A DNA stretch of 64,000 bases from Paracoccus zeaxanthinifaciens ATCC 21588. Lineage in GTDB: Bacteria > Pseudomonadota > Alphaproteobacteria > Rhodobacterales > Rhodobacteraceae. The translations under genes were made by a program, and so were the position numbers. Positions within the stretch are counted from its first letter, which is position 1; every line of letters begins with the position of its first letter. Below are positions 8,352 to 16,405 of the stretch, piece after piece. The stretch is taken from NCBI RefSeq assembly GCF_000420145.1, contig NZ_ATUJ01000001.1:248001-312000 (forward strand), given 5' to 3'. The notes under the pieces were generated by a model that was given only the letters and a program-made list of their open reading frames with translations, ran no database searches and was not told the DNA's origin.

Positions 8352-9674
8352 TCAGCCGCGGTTCCGTGGTCCTGGGGAAATTCGCAGCGCCCGGTCCAGC
8401 GCGACAAAGCTTTCGTCGATGCCCGCACTGCGCATCGCGGCGAATTCGTCCAGCTGCGGTTGCAGCTTCACCGCCTCGTCCAGCCGCGGATCCGAGCCGG
8501 GCGCATGCAGGCCCGCGCGAATCATCAGCTCGGATTCGGCGAATGCCCCGAGCGCGGCGCGCGCCCGCGCGATCCGGGCGTTCTGTTCGGCCGTCGCCGC
8601 ATCGGGCAGCGACCGAGAAACCGATCGCACGATGTCGATGGCCGGAAAGCGCCCCCGTTCGGCAATGGCCCGGTCCAGTACGACGTGACCGTCCAGCGTG
8701 CCGCGCAGGATGTCGGCCACCGGTTCCTCCATGTCCGAACCGGCGACGAGGACGCTGAAGATGGCGGTGATGTCGCCCGCCCCTTCCGGCCCCGGCCCCG
8801 CGCGTTCCGCCAGCGCCATGATCAGGTTCGAGACCGAGGGCGGAAAGCCGCGATAGCTGGCGGGTTCGCCTGCGGCCAGCGCGATCTCGCGATGCGCCTC
8901 GGCGAAGCGGGTGATGGAATCGGCCAGGAACAGCACGTGCCGGCCCTGGTCGCGGAAATGTTCGGCCACAGCCATCGCGGCCCATGCGCAGCGACGGCGC
9001 AGCAGCGGCGAGCGGTCCGACGTGGCAGCGACGATCACGGCACGGGCCATCCCCTCGGGGCCGAGTGTGCGTTCGACGAATTCGCGCAGCTCGCGCCCGC
9101 GTTCGCCGATCATCGCGATCACCACGACATCGGCCTGCACGCCCCGCGCCATCTGCGACAGCAGCGTGGACTTGCCCACACCCGATCCCGCGAACAGGCC
9201 GATCCGCTGGCCCGCGACCAGCGGCAGCAGCGTGTCGAAGACCGCAAGCCCCGTCACCAGCCGCCCGCCAAGGCGCTTGCGGCCCGCGGCCGGGGGCGGA
9301 TCGGCACGAAATTCGCGGGTGGATCCGCCCTGCATCAGCGGGCGCCCGTCCAGCGGCAGTCCGAACGGGTCGATGATCCGCCCGATCCAGGCATCGCAGG
9401 GCGCGATCCGGGGTGCGGGCAGCAGTTCCGCATCGGCCCCCACGGCCAGCCCCTCGGTCGGGCCTTCGGGCAGCACATGGGCGTGGCGCGGCCCAAGGCC
9501 CACCACCTCGCCCTCCAGCGGGCGCGAGTCGCGCGCCATCGCCACGCGATCCCCGACCGAGGCGCGCAGCCCCTCGACCGAGACGAGGCCGCCATGCACC
9601 TGCCTGACGCGCCCGTGATGCCGCAGCACCGGCATCTGCGCGATGCGCGCGGCGATCGAGTGAAGTCTGTCCAT
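8352..9674 (-). CDS. fliI: Flagellar export ATPase FliI
   Basis: ATPase of the flagellar type III export apparatus at the cytoplasmic face of the basal body. The 440-residue protein has the F1-beta-like layout: an N-terminal beta domain, Walker A GSGVGKST at about 161-168, an IGERGRE segment, VLFLADSITRFAEAHRE as Walker B region, and GSDMEEPVADILRGTLDGH. The length is normal for FliI. It is transcribed divergently from flgB; the 89-base gap carries a CtrA-like site. Flagellar context and the FliI-type insertion separate it from the F-ATPase beta subunit. Confidence 0.96.
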   Translation of the reverse strand: MDRLHSIAARIAQMPVLRHHGRVRQVHGGLVSVEGLRASVGDRVAMARDSRPLEGEVVGLGPRHAHVLPEGPTEGLAVGADAELLPAPRIAPCDAWIGRIIDPFGLPLDGRPLMQGGSTREFRADPPPAAGRKRLGGRLVTGLAVFDTLLPLVAGQRIGLFAGSGVGKSTLLSQMARGVQADVVVIAMIGERGRELREFVERTLGPEGMARAVIVAATSDRSPLLRRRCAWAAMAVAEHFRDQGRHVLFLADSITRFAEAHREIALAAGEPASYRGFPPSVSNLIMALAERAGPGPEGAGDITAIFSVLVAGSDMEEPVADILRGTLDGHVVLDRAIAERGRFPAIDIVRSVSRSLPDAATAEQNARIARARAALGAFAESELMIRAGLHAPGSDPRLDEAVKLQPQLDEFAAMRSAGIDESFVALDRALRISPGPRNRG

Positions 9675-9727
9675 TCCGTCCCCGCAGATTTTCCCGGTTC
9701 ACGAAACGTTTTCTAAACGACTCGGGG

Positions 9728-9742
9728 TTAAGACCGGGTTTA
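9728..9742 (+). promoter_or_regulatory. CtrA-like binding site between fliI and flgB
   Basis: TTAA-N7-TTTA, one mismatch from the TTAA-N7-TTAA consensus of the master regulator CtrA. It lies 22 bases upstream of the flgB start and 54 bases upstream of the fliI start. CtrA controls flagellar genes in many alphaproteobacteria, so the position is sensible. Binding is inferred. Confidence 0.45.
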
Positions 9743-9763
9743 TCGAGACAGAGGAGAAGCCTC

Positions 9764-10144
9764 ATGTTTGAGAATATCCAGATGATGCGGATGGCCCGCG
9801 CCCTGACCGCCCATGCGGCGGACCGGCATGTCGCCACCGCCCGCAACATCGCCAATGCGGACACGCCCGGTTACCGCGCGACGGACCTGGGCGAGTTCGA
9901 GGAAAGCTTCGCGCAGGGAACCGCGCTGCGCGTCAGCGATCCGCGCCACCTGCCCGCGCCCGACTGGACGCCCGGCGCCGCGCGCCTTGCCGAAACCGCG
10001 ACGCCCATGTCGCCTAACGGCAATTCCGTCTCGCTCGAGGAGGAACTGGTCCGCGCGGCCGACGTGAAGCGTCAGCACGACCTGTCGCTGGCCGTCTATC
10101 GGTCGGGGCTGGACCTGATGCGCAGCGGCCTCGGCCGGAACTGA
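9764..10144 (+). CDS. flgB: Flagellar basal-body rod protein FlgB
   Basis: Proximal rod subunit of the flagellar basal body, 126 residues, slightly shorter than enteric FlgB. The N-terminal rod motif is clear (ATARNIANADTPGYRATDL, about 25-43), and the C-terminal helix DLSLAVYRSGLDLMRSGLG closes the coiled bundle. There is no signal peptide, as expected for export through the flagellar apparatus. GAGGAG lies just upstream of the ATG. It is the first gene of a nine-gene plus-strand flagellar run. Confidence 0.95.
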   Translation: MFENIQMMRMARALTAHAADRHVATARNIANADTPGYRATDLGEFEESFAQGTALRVSDPRHLPAPDWTPGAARLAETATPMSPNGNSVSLEEELVRAADVKRQHDLSLAVYRSGLDLMRSGLGRN

Positions 10145-10161
10145 ACCAAGGGAAGATCAGA

Positions 10162-10554
10162 ATGAGCGAACCCATCTCGCCCCTGCGCCTTGCGGCCTCG
10201 GGGATGCGGGCGCAGTCCGAACGTCTGCGTCACAGCGCCGAAAACATCGCGAATGCCGACACGCCGGGCTACCGCCGCAAGCTGGTCGCGTTCGAACAGG
10301 CCGTCGCCATGGGCCGCCCCACGGGCGAGGTCGCGGCTGGCCCGGTCCAGCTGGACCGCGGCGCCCTGCCCCGCATCCACGACCCCGCGCATCCGATGGC
10401 CGATGCCCAGGGCTATTACGACGGCTCGAACGTGGACCTCGTGATCGAGCTGGCCGACGCCCGCGAAGCCGGGCGCAGCTACGAAGCCAACCTGCGCATG
10501 TTCGAGCAGAGCCGCGAGATGAGCGGCGCGCTTCTGGACCTGATCCGCCGCTGA
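10162..10554 (+). CDS. flgC: Flagellar basal-body rod protein FlgC
   Basis: Rod subunit of 130 residues. The N-terminal motif LAASGMRAQSERLRHSAENI runs into ANADTPGYRRKLV, the conserved flagellar rod signature. The middle contains DGSNVDLVIELADAREAGRS, the FlgC-type conserved block preceding the C-terminal helix. It follows flgB by 17 bases with a GGGAAGA ribosome-binding stretch, and precedes fliE by ten bases. Confidence 0.95.
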   Translation: MSEPISPLRLAASGMRAQSERLRHSAENIANADTPGYRRKLVAFEQAVAMGRPTGEVAAGPVQLDRGALPRIHDPAHPMADAQGYYDGSNVDLVIELADAREAGRSYEANLRMFEQSREMSGALLDLIRR

Positions 10555-10564
10555 GGAGAACCCC

Positions 10565-10849
10565 ATGATCACCACAATGAATGCCGCCAGCGCCTACAGC
10601 GCCGCCCGCGCCGCCGTCGCCCCCGACGCGACCGCGGCCCCCCTTGCCCGCGCCGGACAGGCCGCCGAGGAATTCGCCGCCCAGATGGCGCAGGTCGACC
10701 AGGCCGCGACCGCCGCGATGACGGGCCAGGGCAGCACGCACCAGCTGGTCCAGACCATCGCCGAGGCCGAGCTGGCGATGCAGACCGTCACCGCCATCCG
10801 CGACAAGGTGGTCGAGGCCTACCAGGAAATCCTGAGGATGCCGGTCTGA
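10565..10849 (+). CDS. fliE: Flagellar hook-basal body complex protein FliE
   Basis: A small 94-residue adapter joining the MS ring to the rod. The C-terminal half matches FliE (LVQTIAEAELAMQTVTAIRD, then VVEAYQEILRMPV), including the conserved C-terminal EILRMPV-like ending. The N terminus is alanine-rich. Its TGA overlaps the fliQ ATG by one base, indicating translational coupling. Confidence 0.94.
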   Translation: MITTMNAASAYSAARAAVAPDATAAPLARAGQAAEEFAAQMAQVDQAATAAMTGQGSTHQLVQTIAEAELAMQTVTAIRDKVVEAYQEILRMPV

Positions 10850-11115
10850 TGGGCGACGCGATCCTGTTCGACATGCTGCGCCAGGCGCTGCTGATCGCGG
10901 TGCGCATCTCGGCCCCGCTGCTGGGCGTCGCGCTGGTCGCGGGCGTCGTCATCGGCCTGTTCCAGGCGCTGACCTCGGTCCAGGAGATGACGCTGACCTT
11001 CGTGCCCAAGGTGGGCCTGATGCTGGTCGTCTTCTGGGTTTCGATGAGCTTCATGACCACCGCGCTTGCAGATTTCTACCTGGGCGAGGTCATCCCCCTG
11101 GTCGCGGGAAGCTGA
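10849..11115 (+). CDS. fliQ: Flagellar export protein FliQ
   Basis: An 88-residue inner-membrane component of the flagellar type III export gate. Two membrane segments are visible, about 15-40 (ISAPLLGVALVAGVVIGLFQ) and about 50-75, separated by the conserved TSVQEMTLTFVPK loop. Length is standard. It overlaps fliE by one base and is followed three bases later by flgF. Confidence 0.95.
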   Translation: MGDAILFDMLRQALLIAVRISAPLLGVALVAGVVIGLFQALTSVQEMTLTFVPKVGLMLVVFWVSMSFMTTALADFYLGEVIPLVAGS

Positions 11116-11118
11116 GCC

Positions 11119-11835
11119 ATGGACAACGCGATCTATGCCGGGCTGACGCGCCAATCGGGACTTCTGGCCGAAATGCGGGTGGTGGCCAACAACATCGCCA
11201 ATGCGAACACCGCGGGCTTCCGCCGCGAGGGCGTGATCTTCGCCGAACATCTGTCCGCCGTGGACGGGCGCGGCGACACGCTGTCGATGGCCCATGCGCG
11301 CGGCAGGCTTCTGGACCTGCAGCAGGGCGTCCTGACGCAGACCGGCAACAAGATGGACCTTGCGATCGAGGGCGACGGCTTCTTCATGGTCGAAACCCCC
11401 GAGGGGTTGCGCCTGACGCGCGCGGGCGCCTTCACCCCCTCGCCCGAGGGAGAGCTGATGACCTCGGACGGGCACCGCCTGATGGACGAGGGGCAGGCCC
11501 CGATCATCCTGCCCGCCGGGGCCGCGAATGTCGTGGTGGGCGCTGACGGGACGCTGTCGTCAAACGGGGTGCCCTTCGGCCGCGTGGGCGTCTTCGCCGC
11601 GCCCGATCCGCAGGACCTGACCCGTCAGGGCGGCACGTCCTTCGCCTTCACGGGCAATCCCGAACCCGCCGAGGATGCCCGCATCCGCCAGGGCTTCCTC
11701 GAGGAATCGAACGTCGATCCCGTCTTCGAGATCACCCGCATGATCGAGGTCCAGCGCGCCTACGAGCTGGGCCAGAGCCTTCTGGACCGCGAGGATCAGC
11801 GCATCCGCGGCGCGATCACCGCCATGACCCGTTAA
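11119..11835 (+). CDS. flgF: Flagellar basal-body rod protein FlgF
   Basis: Proximal rod protein, 238 residues. It starts with the rod N-terminal motif (MRVVANNIANANTAGFRREG, about 17-36), has the FlgE/F/G central stretch KMDLAIEGDGFFMVETPEG, and ends with NVDPVFEITRMIEVQRAYEL, the C-terminal flagellar helix. The shorter central domain and its place directly before flgG favour FlgF over FlgG. Confidence 0.93.
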   Translation: MDNAIYAGLTRQSGLLAEMRVVANNIANANTAGFRREGVIFAEHLSAVDGRGDTLSMAHARGRLLDLQQGVLTQTGNKMDLAIEGDGFFMVETPEGLRLTRAGAFTPSPEGELMTSDGHRLMDEGQAPIILPAGAANVVVGADGTLSSNGVPFGRVGVFAAPDPQDLTRQGGTSFAFTGNPEPAEDARIRQGFLEESNVDPVFEITRMIEVQRAYELGQSLLDREDQRIRGAITAMTR

Positions 11836-11844
11836 GGAACCCCC

Positions 11845-12630
11845 ATGAGAGCCCTTCAGATCGCCGCCACCGGCATGAGCGCGCAGCAGACCCGCGTCGA
11901 GGTCATCTCGAACAACCTCGCGAACATGTCCACCACCGGTTACAACGCCCGCCGTGCCGAATTCGCGGACCTGCATTACCAGCAGGCCGCCCGCCCCGGC
12001 AGCGTGACCGCCGCCGACGGGACAGTGATCCCCGCAGGCGTCCAGCTGGGCCTGGGCGTGCGCGCCACCGCCGTCAGCGTGAACCTGCAACAGGGCGGGC
12101 TGGCCCAGACCGGCGGCGATCTGGACGTTGCCATCGAGGGCGGCGGATACCTGGAAGTGACGCTGCCGTCCGGCATCTCGGGCTATACCCGCGACGGGGG
12201 GCTGAAGCGGTCCGCGGACGGGCTGATCGTCACCTCGGACGGCTATCCGCTGGTGCCGAACATCACGATACCGGACGACGCACGTGCCATATCGATCAAT
12301 GCCGGGGGCGAGGTGCACGCCTATTTCGCCGACCGGGTCGAACCCGAACTGCTGGGCCAGATCACCCTTGCGGGGTTTTCCAACGAGAAGGGCCTCGAGG
12401 CGATCGGATCGAACCTGTTCATCGAGACGGCGGCATCCGGCGGCGCGCAGGTCGTCAATCCGGGCGAGGAGGGCCTGGGCACCCTGCGGCAGGGCTATCT
12501 GGAAGAAAGCTCGGTCGATGCGGTGCGCGAGATCACCGAACTGATCAAGGCGCAGCGCGGATACGAGCTGAACGCCAAGGTCATCACCGCCGCCGACCAG
12601 ATGCTGGGCGCCACGGTGCAGGTGCGCTGA
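11845..12630 (+). CDS. flgG: Flagellar distal rod protein FlgG
   Basis: Distal rod subunit of 261 residues, the usual FlgG length. Signatures are MRALQIAATGMSAQQTRVEV at the N terminus with ISNNLANMSTTGYNARRAEF after it, LDVAIEGGGYLEVTLPSG centrally, and GYLEESSVDAVREITELIKA near the C terminus. It follows flgF by nine bases and overlaps flgA by one base (TGATG). Confidence 0.96.
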   Translation: MRALQIAATGMSAQQTRVEVISNNLANMSTTGYNARRAEFADLHYQQAARPGSVTAADGTVIPAGVQLGLGVRATAVSVNLQQGGLAQTGGDLDVAIEGGGYLEVTLPSGISGYTRDGGLKRSADGLIVTSDGYPLVPNITIPDDARAISINAGGEVHAYFADRVEPELLGQITLAGFSNEKGLEAIGSNLFIETAASGGAQVVNPGEEGLGTLRQGYLEESSVDAVREITELIKAQRGYELNAKVITAADQMLGATVQVR

Positions 12631-13043
12631 TGCGGGGCCTGTTCATCGCATTGGCGCTGATGCCCGGCATCGCCTGCGCGGGGGGCCTGGGCGCGGCGCG
12701 CACCCTGCCCGCCGGCACCGTCGTCACCGCGGCCGATCTGCGCGTGATCGATACCGACCGCCCGGGGCTGACCGATCCCTCGGCCGCGATCGGGATGCAG
12801 ACGCGCATCACCGTCTACGAGGGACGCCCGCTGCATGCCAACATGCTGCAGGCACCCCGCCTGATCGGGCGCAACCAGATCGTCCGGCTCAGCTTCCAGC
12901 GCGGATCGCTGCGCATCGACACCGAGGCCCGCGCCCTGTCCGACGGCGCCGAGGGAGAGCTGATCCGCGCCATGAACCTTGCCTCGAAAACCCAGATCAC
13001 CGCGCAGGTCATGCCCGACGGCAGCCTGTCCGTCCCGCGCTGA
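12630..13043 (+). CDS. flgA: Flagellar P-ring assembly chaperone FlgA (short form)
   Basis: Periplasmic chaperone for P-ring (FlgI) polymerisation. The 137 residues begin with a signal peptide (about 1-17, ending GIACA). An SAF-like domain follows (RTLPAGTVVTAADLRV), with the FlgA C-terminal block IVRLSFQRGSLRIDTEARAL and GEGE-like turn DGAEGELIRAMNLAS. It is much shorter than the 219-residue enteric protein, lacking an N-terminal region. It lies between flgG and flgH, a common alphaproteobacterial order. Confidence 0.92.
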   Translation: MRGLFIALALMPGIACAGGLGAARTLPAGTVVTAADLRVIDTDRPGLTDPSAAIGMQTRITVYEGRPLHANMLQAPRLIGRNQIVRLSFQRGSLRIDTEARALSDGAEGELIRAMNLASKTQITAQVMPDGSLSVPR

Positions 13044-13064
13044 CCCCATCCGAAGGAAGACAGA

Positions 13065-13796
13065 ATGTCCGTGAAACCCGCCCATTTCCTTGCGCTGGCC
13101 CTGACGCTGACCGCCTGCGGTCGCGCGGCCCAGGTCGGCCAGGCGCCCGAACTGACCCCGATCCACCAGACCGAGGAATTCATGGCGATGACGAACCCGC
13201 CGCTGGACCTGCCGGTCGATTCCGGCCGACCCGAGGCCGCGGCCTCTCTGTGGGCGGGGGGCGGGTCGTCGCTGATCAGCGACCGGCGTGCGGCGATCCG
13301 CGGCGACATCCTGACCGTCGTGATCGAGATCGACGACAGCGCCGAGCTGTCCAACAGCAGCGGTCGCAACCGGACCTCGAAGGACAGCGTGTCGATCCCG
13401 CAGATGGCCGGCATCCCGCAGCGCCTGGACCGCAAGCTGCCCGAGGGGGCCAGCATGGACGAGCTGGCCGATGCGTCCTCGTCCTCGACCTATCGCGGCA
13501 GCGGCAACATCTCGCGGCGCGACCGGCTGACGCTGCGGGTCGCCGCGACCGTCATCGACACGCTGCCCAACGGCACCCTGCAGATCGAGGGCACCCAGGA
13601 GGTGCGCGTGAACTTCGAGCTGCGCGAGCTGACCGTCAGCGGTTTCGTCCGCCCCGGCGACATCGACCGCCAGAACGAGATCGCCTATGACCGCATCGCG
13701 GGCGCGCGCATCAGCTATGGCGGGCGCGGGCAGATCACCGACGTGCAGCAGCCGCGCTACGGCCAGCAGATCGCCGACATCCTGCTTCCCTATTGA
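13065..13796 (+). CDS. flgH: Flagellar L-ring lipoprotein FlgH
   Basis: Outer-membrane L-ring subunit, 243 residues. A lipoprotein signal is present with lipobox LTAC (Cys near 18). Characteristic FlgH segments are SLWAGGGSSLISDRRAAIRG, DILTVVIEIDDSAELSNSS, and the C-terminal VRPGDIDRQNEIAYDRIAGA plus ISYGGRG. The terminal aromatic residue (Y) fits an outer-membrane protein. A GGAAGA ribosome-binding sequence precedes the ATG. Confidence 0.95.
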   Translation: MSVKPAHFLALALTLTACGRAAQVGQAPELTPIHQTEEFMAMTNPPLDLPVDSGRPEAAASLWAGGGSSLISDRRAAIRGDILTVVIEIDDSAELSNSSGRNRTSKDSVSIPQMAGIPQRLDRKLPEGASMDELADASSSSTYRGSGNISRRDRLTLRVAATVIDTLPNGTLQIEGTQEVRVNFELRELTVSGFVRPGDIDRQNEIAYDRIAGARISYGGRGQITDVQQPRYGQQIADILLPY

Positions 13797-13805
13797 GGTG
13801 ACCCG

Positions 13806-14267
13806 ATGATCAAGAAGCTTCTGCCGATCGCCCTGCCGCTGATCGCCCTTGTGGGGGGGGCGATGGCGGGCGACATGCTGCGCCCCGCCCCGCCCGAGGG
13901 CGACCCGCCCCATGCCGAGGCCAAGCCGTCCGAGGACCCGACGGCCGAGACCTATTTCACCTTCCCCTCGCAATTCTTCGTGCCGCTGGTGCGTCGCGGG
14001 ACCATGAACGACATCATGGTGCTGACGCTGACGCTGCGGACCGGGGCCGAGAGCGTCGAGGCCGTCGAGAAGAAGGAGCATTCGCTGCGCGACGCGCTTC
14101 TGCGGCAGCTGATGATCCATGCGAATACCGGCGGGTTCGACGGCAACTACACGGTGGATCGCAACCTCGCGCAGCTGCGCGACGACCTGCTGAAGGCCGC
14201 CCGGGGCGTGACCGACCTGCCCATCGACGCCGTCCTGATCGAGGACATCGCCCGCCAGCAGGGCTGA
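13806..14267 (+). CDS. fliL: Flagellar basal body-associated protein FliL
   Basis: A 153-residue protein with one N-terminal membrane anchor (about 5-22, LLPIALPLIALVGGAMAG) and a periplasmic domain resembling FliL. Matching features are the FTFPSQFFVPLVRRG beta segment and the helix-containing KKEHSLRDALLRQLMIHANT region. FliL sits around the stator in the motor. It is the last gene of the plus-strand flagellar run and is followed by a hairpin at 14284-14308. Confidence 0.86.
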   Translation: MIKKLLPIALPLIALVGGAMAGDMLRPAPPEGDPPHAEAKPSEDPTAETYFTFPSQFFVPLVRRGTMNDIMVLTLTLRTGAESVEAVEKKEHSLRDALLRQLMIHANTGGFDGNYTVDRNLAQLRDDLLKAARGVTDLPIDAVLIEDIARQQG

Positions 14268-14283
14268 TCCCGACCGGCATGAT

Positions 14284-14311
14284 GCCGCGCCCCGCCAGGG
14301 GGCGCGGCCTT
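14284..14311 (+). terminator. Hairpin after fliL, probable terminator
   Basis: A perfect ten-base GC stem (14284-14293 with 14299-14308) around a five-base loop, followed by only two or three T residues. It lies 17 bases after the fliL stop and upstream of the preferred start of the glycosyltransferase gene. The weak T tract means termination may be partial. Confidence 0.5.
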
Positions 14312-14368
14312 GTCATGTCCAGCCGCCCGCGCCACAAGCGATGCAACCAGCGCATCCGGTCGGGACAC

Positions 14369-15298
14369 ATGCCGCAGCACATCACCATCCTTCTTGCCAC
14401 CTATCGCGGGGCCGAGCATCTGCCACGGCAGCTTGCCAGCATCGCGGCGCAGACGCATCGCGACTGGTCGCTGGTCATCTCGGATGACGGATCGACCGAT
14501 GCGACGCCGCGTATCGCCGCCGACTTTGCCGCGTCGCGCCCGGCGGGCCAGGTCCGCATCCGGCGCGGGCCCCGCCAAGGCGCGACGATGAACTTCCTGT
14601 CGATGATCGACGAGGTTCCCGAAGGCGCCGCGATGGCCTTCTGCGATCAGGACGATCACTGGTTTCCGGACAAGCTGGCGCGCGCGGCGACACATGTGGC
14701 GACCGATGCGCCCGTCCATTACGCCGCGCGCACGATCATCGCGAACCAGGACCTGCATCCGCTGACGGGGTCGCGGTATTTCCGCAGGCCGCTCGGGTTC
14801 CGGAACGCGCTGGTGCAGGCGATCATGGCGGGGAACGCCTCGGTCTTCTCGGCGGATGCCGTGCGCCTGCTGCGGATCGCTGCGCCTTCGGCCATCCGCG
14901 CGCAGGTTCCCTCGCATGACTGGTGGGCGTATCAGGTCACCTCGGGTGCAGGCGCTCGGCTGGTCCACGATCCGAAGCCCTGCCTGCTTTATCGCCAGCA
15001 TGGCCGGTCCGAGGTCGGCCGGAACGATACGGCGCTGGCGATGGCACTGCGATTGCGCAAGCTGATGTCGGGGGATTACGGCGACTGGCTTCGGGCCAAC
15101 CGCGAGGCGATCGCCCCTGTCGCGGATCTTCTGACCCCTGCGAACAGGCGCGTGTTCGAAACCTTCTGCGATGCCCAGGCGGCCAAGGGCCCGCGCTGCG
15201 CGGCATTGCTGCGGCAGGCGGGCCTCTATCGACAGACGAGGGCGGGGACGACCGCGCTCTATGCCTCGGCGGTGGCGGGGGCCTGGCGCCCCCGCTAG
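14369..15298 (+). CDS. Family 2 glycosyltransferase
   Basis: A 309-residue GT-A fold transferase. The nucleotide-sugar binding motifs are ITILLATYRGAEHLPRQLAS at the N terminus, DDGSTD at 39-44 and FCDQDDHWFPDK at about 91-102. The C-terminal half resembles rhamnosyltransferase-like family 2 enzymes (SHDWWAYQVTSGAGARLVHD, LLYRQHG). The ATG at 14369 is used because the family homology begins there; the frame opens 90 bases earlier, but that extension crosses the fliL hairpin. It lies between convergent flagellar runs, three bases from the flgI stop. It could decorate flagellar or surface polymers; the acceptor is unknown. Confidence 0.88.
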   Translation: MPQHITILLATYRGAEHLPRQLASIAAQTHRDWSLVISDDGSTDATPRIAADFAASRPAGQVRIRRGPRQGATMNFLSMIDEVPEGAAMAFCDQDDHWFPDKLARAATHVATDAPVHYAARTIIANQDLHPLTGSRYFRRPLGFRNALVQAIMAGNASVFSADAVRLLRIAAPSAIRAQVPSHDWWAYQVTSGAGARLVHDPKPCLLYRQHGRSEVGRNDTALAMALRLRKLMSGDYGDWLRANREAIAPVADLLTPANRRVFETFCDAQAAKGPRCAALLRQAGLYRQTRAGTTALYASAVAGAWRPR

Positions 15299-15301
15299 GG
15301 G

Positions 15302-16405
15302 TCATTCGACGATCAGGTCGGCGTGAAGCGCGCCGGCGGCATGGATCGACTTGAGGATGTCGATCATGTCCCGCGGACGGACGCCCAACGCGTTCAGACC
15401 CGCGACCAGGTCCGACAGGTTCGTCTCGCCCGCGACCTCGACGAAACCGAGGCCCGGTTCCTGCTGCAGATCGACGGCGGTGCGGGGCACCGTCACGGTT
15501 TCGCCCTGCGCGAACGGGTTCGGCTGCGACACGACGGGTGCCTCGGCCACGCGCAGCGTCAGGTTCCCCTGCGATACCGCCACCCTGGAAATCCGCACGC
15601 GTTCGCCCACGACGATGGTGCCGGACTTGTGGTCGATGACGACCTTGGCGCGATCCTCGGGCTCGATCGTGAGGTTCTCGATCCGCCCGAGGACGCGCGC
15701 CGGGTTCACATCCCCCAGGTTGCGGAAGTTCACGACGATCGTTCCGCTGTCCTGGGTGATCGCAAGCTGCCGATTAAAATCGCGGTTGATCGCGTCCTCG
15801 ACCCGCGTGGCGGTCGTGAAATCCGCGTTGCGCAGCGCGATGCGGATATTGTCGATGCCGGCAAAGTCGAACTCGACCTCGCGCTCGACCCGGCCGCCGA
15901 CGGGGATCTTGCCGGTCGTCGGCACCCCCTCGACCACGCGCGCGGCATCGCCCGCAGCCGCGGCGCCCCCGGCAATGATCGACCCCTGCGCCACGGCATA
16001 GATGTTGCCATCCGCGGCCTTCAGCGGGGTCATCACCAGCGTGCCACCCAGCAGGCTGCCCGCATCCCCGATGGCCGACACGTTCACGTCGATCCGGCTG
16101 CCCGACCGCGCGAAGGGCGGAAGGGTCGCCGTGACGATCACCGCGGCGACGTTCTTGGACCGCAACGCGTCATCGGTCACGTTCACGCCCAGCCGCTCCA
16201 GCAGGCCGGCCAGCATCTCTTCGGTGAAGGGTGCGTTGCGGAAGCCGTCGCCCGTCCCGTCGAGGCCCACGACAAGGCCGTAGCCGACCAGGTCGTTGCC
16301 GCGCACCCCGTCGAAATCCGCCAGATCCTTGATGCGGACCGGCACAGCCGCGACGGAGCCGGCCAGCGTCAGCCAGATCAGGATCGCCGAAACCAGCCCC
16401 CTCAC
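15302..16405 (-). CDS. flgI: Flagellar P-ring protein FlgI
   Basis: Periplasmic P-ring subunit, 367 residues, with a signal peptide (about 1-20). FlgI signatures are VRIKDLADFDGVRGNDLVGY, GLVVGLDGTGDGF, NVAAVIVTATLPPFARSGSR, DVNVSAIGDAGSLLGGTLVM and the C-terminal LNALGVRPRDMIDILKSIHA. It begins with GTG, which overlaps the flgL stop (GTGA), so it is translationally coupled to flgL. Confidence 0.96.
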   Translation of the reverse strand: MRGLVSAILIWLTLAGSVAAVPVRIKDLADFDGVRGNDLVGYGLVVGLDGTGDGFRNAPFTEEMLAGLLERLGVNVTDDALRSKNVAAVIVTATLPPFARSGSRIDVNVSAIGDAGSLLGGTLVMTPLKAADGNIYAVAQGSIIAGGAAAAGDAARVVEGVPTTGKIPVGGRVEREVEFDFAGIDNIRIALRNADFTTATRVEDAINRDFNRQLAITQDSGTIVVNFRNLGDVNPARVLGRIENLTIEPEDRAKVVIDHKSGTIVVGERVRISRVAVSQGNLTLRVAEAPVVSQPNPFAQGETVTVPRTAVDLQQEPGLGFVEVAGETNLSDLVAGLNALGVRPRDMIDILKSIHAAGALHADLIVE

